This document shows, piece by piece, positions 55,401 to 64,000 of a DNA stretch of 64,000 bases. The notes beneath the pieces were generated by a model. The model searched no databases, was not told the DNA's origin, and saw nothing but the letters and a program-made list of their open reading frames with translations. The stretch is from assembly GCF_018417475.1 (NCBI RefSeq), contig NZ_CP054856.1, forward strand, positions 3,007,001-3,071,000, read 5' to 3'. Source of the stretch: Novosphingobium decolorationis. GTDB lineage: Bacteria; Pseudomonadota; Alphaproteobacteria; Sphingomonadales; Sphingomonadaceae. The position numbers and the translations under genes were made by a program. Each line of letters starts with the position of its first letter. Position 1 is the first letter of the stretch.

Positions 55401-57476
55401 ATGGCCTACAGGGTCGGCATCGATATCGGCGGGACTTTCACGGACTTCGCGCTCCTGGGCAGCGCGCATGAGGACGTGCGCCTCTACAAGAACCTGACGA
55501 CGCCCGAGGACCGCTCGCTGGGCGTGATGCAGGGGCTCGAGCGTCTGGCGCAGATGGAGGGGCTGGGCCTTGGCGCCTTTCTTGGCGCCTGCGACATGAT
55601 CGTCCACGGCACGACCGTCGCTGACAACGCGCTGATCGAGATGGACGGGGCGACCACGGGGCTCCTGTGCACCGAGGGTTTTCGCGACGAGATGGAATAC
55701 CGGCGCGGTTTCAAGGAGGATATCTGGGATCCGACGCTGCGGCCACCGCCGCAGATCGTGCCGCGTCGCCGCCGCCGTGCGGTGCGTGAGCGGATCATGG
55801 CGGACGGATCGGTGCACCTCGCGCTCGACGAAGACGGCGTGCGCGAGGAATGCGCGCGGCTGCGCAAGCAGGGCGTCGATTCGGTCGCCATCGCCATGCT
55901 GTTCAGCTTCCTCAATCCCGAGCATGAGCGCCGCACGGCCGAGATCGTGGCCGAGGAAATGCCCGGCGCACGCATCTCGATGAGCCACCGCGTCCTGCCC
56001 CGTGCGCCCGAATACGACCGGACCAGCACCACCGTGGTCAACGCTTTCGTCGCGCCGCGTGTCGCGGACTATCTGGAACGGCTGGTCACGCGTCTGGAAG
56101 AGGCGGGCTACGCCAACCGCCTGATGGTGATGCAGGCGTCCGGTGGGGTGATGAGCGTCGACTATATCGAGGGCGCGCCGGTGCGCGTGCTCGCCTCGGG
56201 GCCCGCGGGCGGGGTCATCGGCTCGGCCCATGTCGGCGCGGCCAAAGGCTACCGCGACCTCTTGTGCGTGGACATGGGCGGGACCTCCTACGACATGAGC
56301 CTCGTGCAGGACGGCGCCGCGCCCGCCGAGGCGGGCTGGAACATGCACCACCGTTATCTCGTCGGCGTGCCGATGGTGAAAGTGGAGACGCTGGGGGCGG
56401 GGGGCGGCTCGATCGTTGCCGTCACAGGCGGTGTCCTGCGCGTAGGGCCCGAGAGCGCGGGCTCGGTGCCGGGGCCGATCTGCTATGGCCGGGGCGGCAC
56501 GCGCCCGACCGTTACCGATGCACTTCTCCTGCTCGGCATCCTCTCGGACGAGGAGGGATTTGCGGGCGGTGACTTCGCGCTGCGGCGGGCCGGTGTCGAG
56601 GAGGCTTTCGCCGCGCTGGGCCGTGAACTGGGCAAGAGTGCGCAGGAGACCGCCTACGACGCCTTCCGCCTCGTCAACGCGAACATGGTCAACGGTATCC
56701 GCCGCACGACGGCGAGCAAGGGCGTCGATCCGGCCGGGCTCACCATGCTGGCCTATGGCGGTAACGGCCCGGCCTTCGCCGCGATTCAGGCGGGAGAACT
56801 GGGCATTGCCCGCGTTCTGATCCCGCGCGCGAGCCCGACCTTCTCCGCGCTCGGCACGCTGGTTGCCGATCCCACGGTCGATGAGGAGCGCTCGCTCATC
56901 GCGCCGGTCGAGGACCTGCCGCTGGAACGCCTGCGCGCGCTCTGGGAGGAACTGGCGGCCCGTGCGCGCGAAAGCCTTCAGGCCGCCGGGTTCGTCGAGG
57001 ATGAGGTTACCGCCTCCTGGCAGCTCAACATGCGGTATCCGGGCCAGAACTTCGCGCTTACCTTCGATGTTGCGCACGGGACGCTCAGCGATCTTGTGTG
57101 GCTCGACGGGAACCTGGGGCAGAGTGCGCTGGCGCTGTTCAACGCCCGCCACACCGAGGAATACGGCCATATCCGCGAGCATGAACTGCCCGAGGTGACC
57201 GGCGTGCGCCTCGTCAGCCGGGCGGCCACGCCAAGTCCGCCCGTCCGGGAGGGGGCTGCACCGTCCCCGCGCGCGGCGATGATCGCGAGCACGCGCCCGG
57301 TCCAGCTGGGCGAGGGCTATGACGAGACGCCGATCGTGGCGGGGGCTGCGCTCAAGCCGGGCGACTACGTGGCAGGGCCCGCGGTCATCGCCGAGACGTT
57401 CACCACCATTGTCGTTCCCACCGGCTGGCGGGCCGAGGTCGATGCGGCGGGCGACTACATGCTGGTGCGGTGCTGA
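55401..57476 (+). CDS. hyuA: Hydantoinase A/oxoprolinase-type ATPase subunit
   Basis: A 691-residue ASKHA-fold ATPase. The phosphate-binding loop GIDIGGTFTDFALL is at residues 6-19, HGTTVADNALIE follows, and VDMGGTSYDMSLVQDG near residue 290 is the second phosphate loop. MLAYGGNGPAFAAIQAGELG marks the adenosine region. It phosphorylates a carbonyl or amide oxygen of the substrate for hydrolysis or carboxylation by HyuB. A separate C-terminal domain ends in VVPTGWRAEVD. The substrate could be a lactam, hydantoin or ketone; the sequence does not decide. Confidence 0.93.
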   Translation: MAYRVGIDIGGTFTDFALLGSAHEDVRLYKNLTTPEDRSLGVMQGLERLAQMEGLGLGAFLGACDMIVHGTTVADNALIEMDGATTGLLCTEGFRDEMEYRRGFKEDIWDPTLRPPPQIVPRRRRRAVRERIMADGSVHLALDEDGVREECARLRKQGVDSVAIAMLFSFLNPEHERRTAEIVAEEMPGARISMSHRVLPRAPEYDRTSTTVVNAFVAPRVADYLERLVTRLEEAGYANRLMVMQASGGVMSVDYIEGAPVRVLASGPAGGVIGSAHVGAAKGYRDLLCVDMGGTSYDMSLVQDGAAPAEAGWNMHHRYLVGVPMVKVETLGAGGGSIVAVTGGVLRVGPESAGSVPGPICYGRGGTRPTVTDALLLLGILSDEEGFAGGDFALRRAGVEEAFAALGRELGKSAQETAYDAFRLVNANMVNGIRRTTASKGVDPAGLTMLAYGGNGPAFAAIQAGELGIARVLIPRASPTFSALGTLVADPTVDEERSLIAPVEDLPLERLRALWEELAARARESLQAAGFVEDEVTASWQLNMRYPGQNFALTFDVAHGTLSDLVWLDGNLGQSALALFNARHTEEYGHIREHELPEVTGVRLVSRAATPSPPVREGAAPSPRAAMIASTRPVQLGEGYDETPIVAGAALKPGDYVAGPAVIAETFTTIVVPTGWRAEVDAAGDYMLVRC

Positions 57477-57502
57477 TCGGCCGGTGTGGCGCCATGTTGC
57501 AT

Positions 57503-58561
57503 TCAGACCTTGAGGTCCTGCCGGTATTTTTGCGGCGTGGTTCCGGTCCAGCGCTTGAAGGCCCGGCCGAAGCTGGTCTGCTCGCCATAACCCAGCCACT
57601 CGGCAATCTCGTCGAGGCTGGCGTCGGGGCGGCGCAGGTAGCTTTGCGCAAGCGTGCGGCGCACGTCCTCGACCATTGCGCTGAACGAGGTCTGTTCCTC
57701 GGCAAGGCGGCCCTGGAGCGTGCGGACCGAGACCGCGAAGCGCTCGGCGGCGCGCTCTATCGTGCAGTGCCCCTTGGGCAGGTCGCCGCGGATGTAGTCG
57801 CGCACCCGCTGGGTGAAGGTGATCCGGTTCGCAGAGCGCACGCGGTCGAGATACCCCCCGAGCAGGCGGTAGAGAAGCCGGTTGCTGCTGGCGAGCGGCA
57901 GGTCGAGATGGGCGCGCTGAAAGCCGATGGCGTTGACCGGCGCGCGCACGTGAAGGCGGCAGCCGACCACGCGCTCGATCTCCGCCACGTCGCAAGGACG
58001 CGGATCGATGGCAAGCTGGACATAGCGCGGCGAGAAGTCCGCTCCGCCCAGTTGGCGCAGCAGCTTCATCTGCAGCACCACGGCCTGCAGGTTGGCCTGG
58101 TCGTTGACGCCAAGGTCATGGACGACGCCCCAGCGCAGTTCCGCGCTGCGCTCGCCCTCGACCAGTTCGGGGGCGGCCTCGGGCGAGTGGATGATGGGGA
58201 GGTAGCTGACAAGCGCGTCGATGGCGGTGCGCAGGTCTGCTGCGGCGCGGGCAAGTGCGGTGATGCAGCCGAACACTTCGGCGTCCTGGCCTTGCGCGAA
58301 GTGCAGCCCGAACAGCGGATCCTCGAACAGGGTGCTGCAGTATTCGAAGGTGTCGACCAGCGCTTGCGCGCCGACGTGGCTGTCGGGATCGCCCAGCGCG
58401 CGCATGTCGATCCCGGTGCGTTCCAGAATGGCGCGCGCATCGCGCCCGCGCCCGCGCGCGAAATCGGAAAAGCCGCGCAGGTTCGCCGCGCGCATCTGGC
58501 CCTTGCCGGGCACCGCATCGAGCGGGCCTTCGAGGCCGTAGAAGATCGCATCCTCGCTCAT
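57503..58561 (-). CDS. AraC-family regulator with arabinose-binding-type N-terminal domain
   Basis: A 352-residue regulator. The N-terminal about 220 residues (ARGRGRDARAILERTGIDMRA, DTFEYCSTLFEDPLFGLHFA) match the Arabinose_bd-type sensor domain of AraC proteins. The C-terminal two helix-turn-helix units include AERFAVSVRTLQGRLAEE and LDEIAEWLGYGEQTSFGRAF, ending TTPQKYRQDL. It is convergent with the hyuA-type gene and divergent from the crotonase at 58697, so either could be a target. ATG 58561 begins MSEDAIFYGLEG. Confidence 0.92.
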   Translation of the reverse strand: MSEDAIFYGLEGPLDAVPGKGQMRAANLRGFSDFARGRGRDARAILERTGIDMRALGDPDSHVGAQALVDTFEYCSTLFEDPLFGLHFAQGQDAEVFGCITALARAAADLRTAIDALVSYLPIIHSPEAAPELVEGERSAELRWGVVHDLGVNDQANLQAVVLQMKLLRQLGGADFSPRYVQLAIDPRPCDVAEIERVVGCRLHVRAPVNAIGFQRAHLDLPLASSNRLLYRLLGGYLDRVRSANRITFTQRVRDYIRGDLPKGHCTIERAAERFAVSVRTLQGRLAEEQTSFSAMVEDVRRTLAQSYLRRPDASLDEIAEWLGYGEQTSFGRAFKRWTGTTPQKYRQDLKV

Positions 58562-58696
58562 CGAGCGTGCAATTCTACGCCGCCTGGTGCGCAAGGTCCA
58601 ACACCGATGACACTGCACGGGCGATGAGTTGGTGTGCTGCTGGGCAGCCGGATACGGCGCTGGCAGCGTGGTGCTACGCGAACGGGAGAGAGCCCA

Positions 58697-59683
58697 ATGG
58701 CCGAAATGAAGACACCCCAGGAACACCGCGAAGCCGCACGCGCCTACGTGCGCTACGAAAAGGACACCGAGCGCCGCATCGCGACGCTGACGCTGGTGCG
58801 TCCGGCGCGCGGCAACGCGACCACGATCGGCATGCGCATGCTCTATGCCGACTATGTCCACCGCGCCAATGTCGACGATGAGGTGAAGGTGCTCGTCATT
58901 CGCGGCGAGGGGGAGGACCTGGGCACCGGGGGCGACCTGGATGAGCACGGTGACATGTACCTCAACCCCAAGGACGGGGAGAGCTTCCTGCCCGACCTGG
59001 AGATTGACCCGGACGAGGACGTCGCCTGGCCGCCGCCGGGGTCCTACCGCCACCTCCACTCGCTGACCGACTATTACACGCGCGCGGCCGCAGGGCAGCG
59101 CCCGCTCCAGGAATTCAAGAAAATCAGCATCGTCGAGGCCAAGGGCTATTGCTACGGCTGGCATTTCTACCAGTGCGGCGATGCCGACATGGTGATTGCC
59201 TCGGACGACGCGCTCTTCGGGCACCCCTCGTTCCGCTATGCGGGCTGGGGGCCGCGCATGTGGAGCTGGCTGGAGACGATGGGCTACCGCAAGTTCGTCG
59301 AGATGGTCTTCACGGGGCGTCCCTTCACGGCCGACGAGATGGCGGACTGCAACTTCGTCAACTCGGTCGTGCCGCGCGAAGACCTCGAGGCCGAGGTCGC
59401 CAAGTACGCCGATGCCTGCTCGCGCTCGCGCCCGCTCGACGTGGTGGTGGCGCAAAAGACCTTCTTCGAGGCCTACAAGCAGTACCGGGGCGAGTACCTC
59501 GGGAGCCTGCTTACCGGCTGGCTGGAGGGGATGTTGCCCGCCATGAAGCCGGACCGCGAGACGAGCGTGGACCTGGGCGGTGATGCCTTTGCGGGCGGCA
59601 TAGCCAGGACGGTCAAGAACAACGACCTCAACTATCCTCCTGAATGGCGGCTCAGCCGCAAGGGGCGCGCGGCCAAGGAATGA
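58697..59683 (+). CDS. Enlarged enoyl-CoA hydratase/isomerase family protein
   Basis: A 328-residue crotonase-fold protein, about 60 residues longer than usual because of an insert after the first oxyanion motif (LGTGGDLDEHGDMYLN, then FLPDLEIDPDEDVAWPPPG). The second region is VEAKGYCYGWHFYQCGDADM, then FGHPSFRYAGWGPRMWSWLE. The usual catalytic Glu of PExxLG is His in this copy. GGGAGAGAG precedes the ATG. The neighbours are two AraC regulators and the ferredoxin oxidoreductase. The reaction on a cyclic or bulky acyl-CoA is unknown. Confidence 0.87.
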   Translation: MAEMKTPQEHREAARAYVRYEKDTERRIATLTLVRPARGNATTIGMRMLYADYVHRANVDDEVKVLVIRGEGEDLGTGGDLDEHGDMYLNPKDGESFLPDLEIDPDEDVAWPPPGSYRHLHSLTDYYTRAAAGQRPLQEFKKISIVEAKGYCYGWHFYQCGDADMVIASDDALFGHPSFRYAGWGPRMWSWLETMGYRKFVEMVFTGRPFTADEMADCNFVNSVVPREDLEAEVAKYADACSRSRPLDVVVAQKTFFEAYKQYRGEYLGSLLTGWLEGMLPAMKPDRETSVDLGGDAFAGGIARTVKNNDLNYPPEWRLSRKGRAAKE

Positions 59684-59845
59684 TCGGCGCAGTTCCGGGC
59701 GCTTCGCTCCGCTGGTTTGGTACGCGATCTTGCGCAGATTGTCGAAGCCCTTGCGCCTGCGGTCAGGCGCTGCCGTGCAGGCGTGGCCTAGGGTGCAGGG
59801 CAGTGGACCAGGGCGCCAAGACCCGGTCCCGATGGGAGAACGGGT

Positions 59846-60877
59846 ATGCCCGAGACGCTCTTTGCGCTCGATGCGGACAACTACCGCGACTGCCAGAACA
59901 TGTTTCGCGGTCCAGGCCGCAGCGAATACTACGAAGGCGACTTCTGGATCGATGAGACCATGCCGGTCGAGGTGTGCGCCCGCAAGCGCACGAGCGGCAG
60001 TTGCACGATCATCGAAACGCGCGCGGCAACGCGCCAGTTCTTTCGCCGCACCCAGCGCCATATCCGCACGAACGCCAGTGATCTCAGTGTCCTGTGGTTC
60101 GTACGCAAGGGGGGGCTCAAGTATTCCAACCGGCAGGGGCGCCTGACCGTCGCGCCGGGTGGGTTCCTGCTCACCCGGTCGATGTCGCCGTTCTTCATCG
60201 AGCTCGAACCGCAGGTGGGCGAAGGGCTCGACGTCCTGCACATGACCGTGCCGACCCATGTCCTGCGCGGGTTTCTGCGCGGCGAAGTGGAGGATTGCGC
60301 GGCCCTGGATGCCGAATGCCGCGCGGTCGCAAGTGCGGGTTCGATCCTTGCGCAGGTCTTCGAGGAGGGCGATGCCCTTGGCGCAGACGCCATGCAGCTC
60401 CTGACCGAAACCGCCTGCCGCCTGATCGGACTGGCCCTCGACGAAGAGGCCAAGGCGCGTCCGCCGCGCCGCACGCTCAGCGAGCAGCGGCTGGACGATG
60501 TCCTGCGCTTCATCGAGATCCACCTCTCCGACCCGAACCTGTGCATGGCCATGGTCGGCGAGGGCTGCGCGCTCAGCCCGCGCTATCTCTCGCTCCTGCT
60601 CCAGGGCACCGGGCAGACATTTTCCGAACTGGTTTGGTCGAAGCGGCTGGAGATGGCGAAGGAATGGCTGGGCCGCAGCGATCCGCGCGCGGTTGCGATC
60701 AGCGAGGTTGCCTACGGGGTCGGCTTCAAGAGCACTGCCCATTTCAGCCGCAAGTTCAAGCAGGTCTTCGGCCTTAACCCGCGTGACTACCGGGAGCGCG
60801 AAGGTGCGGGGCGCTCGGCGCGTGCAGGGGCTTCCCACAAGCCGCATCGCCTTGCTGTCGGGGCAATGCTGCAGTGA
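59846..60877 (+). CDS. AraC-family regulator (AraC-binding-like N-domain)
   Basis: A 343-residue regulator. The N-terminal cupin-like part has LSVLWFVRKGGLKYSNRQG and VAPGGFLLTRSMSPFF. The C-terminal DNA-binding part has VGEGCALSPRYLSLLLQGTG and VAISEVAYGVGFKSTAHFSR, followed by FKQVFGLNPRDYRER. It differs from the other AraC protein at 57503-58561. It ends 7 bases before the ferredoxin oxidoreductase start and may share its transcript. Its ligand is unknown. Confidence 0.92.
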   Translation: MPETLFALDADNYRDCQNMFRGPGRSEYYEGDFWIDETMPVEVCARKRTSGSCTIIETRAATRQFFRRTQRHIRTNASDLSVLWFVRKGGLKYSNRQGRLTVAPGGFLLTRSMSPFFIELEPQVGEGLDVLHMTVPTHVLRGFLRGEVEDCAALDAECRAVASAGSILAQVFEEGDALGADAMQLLTETACRLIGLALDEEAKARPPRRTLSEQRLDDVLRFIEIHLSDPNLCMAMVGEGCALSPRYLSLLLQGTGQTFSELVWSKRLEMAKEWLGRSDPRAVAISEVAYGVGFKSTAHFSRKFKQVFGLNPRDYREREGAGRSARAGASHKPHRLAVGAMLQ

Positions 60878-60884
60878 GGCAGGC

Positions 60885-63800
60885 TTGACCAAGAGTGTCA
60901 CCACGCTCACCGACAAGTATGTCGAGGAGAGCGGGCGCATCCAGATCGGCGCCTTGCAGGCCTATGTGCGCCTCCTGCTCGACCAGGCGCGGCGCGACCG
61001 GGCCGAGGGGGTGGCGAGTGCGGGCTATGTGACCGGCTATCGCGGCTCGCCGGTGACGACGCTGGACGCGCAGCTCTGGGGTGCGGGCGAACTGCTGGCC
61101 GAACACGACATCCGCTTCGAGCCGGGCCTCAACGAGGAACTGGCCGCGACTTCACTGCGCGGCACGCAGCAATTGGGCTGGTTCGGTACGCCACGTGTCG
61201 AGGGGGTCTTCGCGCTGTGGTACGCCAAGGGCATTGGCGTCGACCGCGCGCACGAGGCACTCAAGCTGGGCAACCTGGAAGGCGCCGCACACCGGGGCGG
61301 CGTGCTCCTGCTGGCGGGCGATGACCATGCGGCAAAAAGCTCGGCCAGCGCGCACCAGTCCGACCAGAATCTGGCGGCGGCCTTCGTGCCCACGCTCTAT
61401 CCCGCCACCAACGCCGAGATCTTGTCCTATGGGCAGTACGGTTGGGCGCTGTCGCGTTACTCCGGGCTCTACTGCGGCATGAAGGCGGTGACCGATACGC
61501 TGGACCTGACGGCAAGTGTCGACCTGCCGGGCTGGACCTTCCCCATTCACACCCCCAACGCGCCCGGCCCGGCCCGCAATTTGCGCGAAGGCATGTCCGC
61601 GCTGGAACAGGAGGCGCTGACGGTGCGCCATCGCCTGCCCGCAGCGCAGGCCTTCGTGCGCGCGAACCTGCTCGACCGGGTGACGCATGGACGCGCCGAC
61701 ACGCGCGGAGGGCTCGTCATCGTGACGGCGGGCAAGGCCTGGCTCGACACCGCGCAGGCGCTGCTCGCTCTTGGCCTCGATGCGGGGCGCTGCCGGGAAC
61801 TGGGCATCACCGTCCTGAAACTGGCGCTGACCTGGCCGGTCGATCCCGAGATCGTGAAGCAGGTCTGCACACCTGCGCGCGAAGTCCTGGTGATCGAGGA
61901 AAAGCGCGGCTGGATCGAGGACCAGATCGCCCGGATCCTCTACGGCGTGGCGCCAGCTCCGGCGCTTTCGGGCAAGACCGATCCGCAGGGCAGGCCGCTG
62001 CTGCGCGCCGAGGGCGTTCTGGACCCGAGCGAGGTGCGCGCGGGGCTGGTCAGGCGATTGCGGGATCTGGGCTGCAGCGATCCGCCGCTCGATGCGCGGG
62101 CCGAGGCCCTGGAGGCGGCCGACGGGCGCGCGCAAGGCCTGTCGATGGTCGCGGCGCGCCCGGCCTACTTCTGCTCGGGCTGTCCGCACAACCGCAGCAC
62201 CCAAGTTCCCGAGGGCAGTTCGGCGATGGGGGCGACCGGATGCCATGGCCTTGCCCACTACATGCCCGGTCGCCACACGATGCAGACGGTGGGTATGGGG
62301 AGCGAGGGCACGCCCTGGATTGCTGCGCAGCATTTCGTCGACACGCCGCACTATTTCCAGAACCTGGGCGATGGCACTTATACCCATTCCGGGCTTCTGG
62401 CGATCCGCGCCTCGGTCGCGGCGAAGAGCGCGGTCACCTACAAGATCCTCTACAACGATGCCGTCGCGATGACCGGGGGGCAGCCGATGGAAGGGGGGCT
62501 TACCCCCCAGCAGATCGTCCGAGAACTGGTGACCGAGGGCGTCGATCCCGTTGTGGTCGTGAGCGAAGCACCCGAGATTTTCGCGCGCGAGGGTCTGCCC
62601 GGCAAGGTGCGCGTCCTTCACCGCGACGAGCTGGAACGGGTGCAGCGTGACCTGCGCGAGGTGAAGGGCACCTCGGCGATCCTTTATGAGCAGACCTGCG
62701 CCAACGAGAAGCGCCGCCGCCGCAAGCGCGGCCAGCTCGCCGATCCCGATAGACGCCTCTTCATCAACGCGGCGGTGTGCGAGGGCTGCGGCGATTGCTC
62801 GGTTCAGTCCAACTGCCTCAGCATCGAGCCGGTCGACACCCAATGGGGCCGCAAGCGCCGCATCAACCAGTCGACCTGCAACAAGGACTTCAGCTGCATC
62901 AAGGGCTTTTGCCCCTCCTTCGTGACCGTGGAGGGCGGACGCCCGGCGCGGCGCATGGCGGACCTCGCCGCGCTTGAGGGCGACCTTGCCGCCCTGCCCG
63001 AACCGGCGCGCGTGTCGTGCGCGCAGGGCTTCGACATGCTCGTGACCGGAATTGGCGGGACGGGGGTGCTTACTGTCGGCGCGGTGCTGGCGATGGCCGC
63101 GCAGATCGAGGGCAAGGCGGCGAGCCTGCTCGACATGACCGGCATGGCGCAAAAGGGCGGGGCGGTCGTCAGCCACCTGCGCATCGCGCCCGAGCCTGCG
63201 CAGATCCCCTGCGCCCGGGTCGGCACCGAGCAGGCCGACGTCATCCTCGCCTGTGATCTCGTCGTGGCGAGTGCGCCGGACGTGCGGCGCGCGCAAGGGC
63301 CCGGGACCACGCTGGTCGCCAACGAGGACGTCGCGCCCACGGCCGAATTCCAGACCAATTCCGGCCTCGATCTGTCGGCGGCGCGCTTCCTCTCCGCGCT
63401 GGGGCAGAGGGGCGACCCCGCGCGCGCCTTTGCGGTGCACGCGGGCGAACTGGCGAGCGCGCTCCTGGGCGATGCGATCTTCACCAATTTCCTCATGGTC
63501 GGCTATGCGGCGCAGAAGGGCCTCCTGCCTGTCTCCTTGGCCGCGATCGAGGAGGCGCTGGCCCTGAATGGTACGGCGGTTGCGGCCAATCACAAGGCGC
63601 TGGCGCTGGGCCGGTTGGCCGCGCATGATCCGGGCTGTCTGGAGCGTCTGGCCGGGCTGGCGGACACGGGCGGTGTCGAGCCGGAGACGCTGGAAGGCGT
63701 GCTCGACAGGAGCGCGGCGCATCTTGAGGACTATCAGGATGCGGCCTACGCGCGCGCCTATCGGGAGCAGATGGCGAACCTGCGCGCCGCGATTTCGCCG

Positions 63801-64000
63801 GAGGCCGGGGACGTCGGGGACAGGTTCCTGCGCACGGCCGCACGCCAGCTTGCCCGGCTCATGGCCTACAAGGACGAGTATGAGGTGGCGCGGCTTTACA
63901 CCCGGCCCGAATTTGCACGCTCTGTGAACACGGCGTTTGACGGGGACGTGCGCATTGCGCTCAACCTGGCGCCGCCCTTCCTGCCGCTGGGCCGTGACCG
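60885..64000 (+). CDS. Fused indolepyruvate (2-oxoacid):ferredoxin oxidoreductase, 3' end beyond window
   Basis: A frame of 1038 codons that continues past the right edge. The proposed start is TTG 60885 (MTKSVTTLTDKYVEESGR), close behind the AraC stop, with GAGGCAGG just upstream. An N-terminal pyruvate-oxidoreductase-type domain (YVTGYRGSPVTTLD) is followed by the ThDP-binding part (GDGTYTHSG, then LYNDAVAMTGGQP, around residues 480-540), an iron-sulfur motif CEGCGDCSVQSNC near residue 632, and a gamma-type domain (TGIGGTGVLTVGAVL). Such fused enzymes convert arylpyruvates to aryl-acetyl-CoA with ferredoxin. The usual full length is about 1150-1200 residues, so roughly 120-150 are missing here. 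Confidence 0.92.
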   Translation, partial: MTKSVTTLTDKYVEESGRIQIGALQAYVRLLLDQARRDRAEGVASAGYVTGYRGSPVTTLDAQLWGAGELLAEHDIRFEPGLNEELAATSLRGTQQLGWFGTPRVEGVFALWYAKGIGVDRAHEALKLGNLEGAAHRGGVLLLAGDDHAAKSSASAHQSDQNLAAAFVPTLYPATNAEILSYGQYGWALSRYSGLYCGMKAVTDTLDLTASVDLPGWTFPIHTPNAPGPARNLREGMSALEQEALTVRHRLPAAQAFVRANLLDRVTHGRADTRGGLVIVTAGKAWLDTAQALLALGLDAGRCRELGITVLKLALTWPVDPEIVKQVCTPAREVLVIEEKRGWIEDQIARILYGVAPAPALSGKTDPQGRPLLRAEGVLDPSEVRAGLVRRLRDLGCSDPPLDARAEALEAADGRAQGLSMVAARPAYFCSGCPHNRSTQVPEGSSAMGATGCHGLAHYMPGRHTMQTVGMGSEGTPWIAAQHFVDTPHYFQNLGDGTYTHSGLLAIRASVAAKSAVTYKILYNDAVAMTGGQPMEGGLTPQQIVRELVTEGVDPVVVVSEAPEIFAREGLPGKVRVLHRDELERVQRDLREVKGTSAILYEQTCANEKRRRRKRGQLADPDRRLFINAAVCEGCGDCSVQSNCLSIEPVDTQWGRKRRINQSTCNKDFSCIKGFCPSFVTVEGGRPARRMADLAALEGDLAALPEPARVSCAQGFDMLVTGIGGTGVLTVGAVLAMAAQIEGKAASLLDMTGMAQKGGAVVSHLRIAPEPAQIPCARVGTEQADVILACDLVVASAPDVRRAQGPGTTLVANEDVAPTAEFQTNSGLDLSAARFLSALGQRGDPARAFAVHAGELASALLGDAIFTNFLMVGYAAQKGLLPVSLAAIEEALALNGTAVAANHKALALGRLAAHDPGCLERLAGLADTGGVEPETLEGVLDRSAAHLEDYQDAAYARAYREQMANLRAAISPEAGDVGDRFLRTAARQLARLMAYKDEYEVARLYTRPEFARSVNTAFDGDVRIALNLAPPFLPLGRD

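Noticed and set aside
57503..60940. A 1145-codon open frame on the minus strand running beyond the AraC gene
   Set aside because: Only the part from 58561 downwards has AraC motifs. The rest lies opposite a crotonase and another AraC gene that have clear family motifs, and reflects GC-rich codon bias.

Overview
The window is about 64 kb of very GC-rich DNA. It carries TonB-dependent receptors, numerous acyl-CoA enzymes, class III CoA-transferases, Rieske oxygenases and a P450. This combination is typical of a sphingomonad (Sphingomonadales, Novosphingobium or Sphingobium-like). That placement rests on gene content and protein style only; no rRNA or other marker gene is present. Nearly every gene belongs to a catabolic island for carboxylic acid or CoA-thioester substrates. 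No tRNA, rRNA or CRISPR was seen, and no gap between genes exceeds about 300 bases.

Layout. (1) 1-3785: a TonB-receptor fragment, a complete IS21-family element (684-3182) with a twice-frameshifted istA and an intact istB, then a crotonase-family gene missing its start. Both flanking genes are cut at the IS ends. (2) 3705-9329, minus strand: class III CoA-transferase, small two-Cys protein, acyl-CoA synthetase, a CoA-transferase with inverted domain order, and an amidohydrolase. (3) 9545-16143: SDR, small exported protein, thiolase plus MarR, MFS exporter with a soluble tail, and P450. (4) 16305-24206, plus strand: TonB receptor, MFS permease, CMD-family protein, free-standing lipoyl protein, Gfo/Idh oxidoreductase, and E1 alpha and beta of a 2-oxoacid dehydrogenase. 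(5) 24323-28639: two divergent acyl-CoA dehydrogenase pairs. (6) 28751-39857: SDR/MFS, two Rieske oxygenases, a TauD-family dioxygenase, two more SDRs, an acyl-CoA ligase, and mmsA with an internal amber codon. (7) 40019-51733: three beta-oxidation-type operons (racemase, nitronate-monooxygenase-like protein, thiolase, SDR, dehydrogenases, CoA-transferases, CitE-like lyase, crotonases). (8) 51744-64000: MarR, SMP-30-like protein, hydantoinase/oxoprolinase subunits, two AraC regulators, a crotonase, and a fused indolepyruvate ferredoxin oxidoreductase that runs off the right edge.

How the genes may work together (inference). The TonB receptor and MFS permease import a substrate. P450, Rieske and 2-oxoglutarate oxygenases with SDRs and an aldehyde dehydrogenase oxidise it. 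Ligases and CoA-transferases activate it. Acyl-CoA dehydrogenases, crotonases, SDR-type hydroxyacyl-CoA dehydrogenases and thiolases shorten it. MarR and AraC proteins regulate. The substrate cannot be named from sequence alone.

The most notable non-coding signals are two. The first is a modular intergenic repeat, about 100-120 bp, built from two outward-facing hairpins. It occurs at seven sites, including all five roomy convergent gene junctions, and shows compensatory base changes. The second is an 8-mer, GCGATATC, in five upstream regions.
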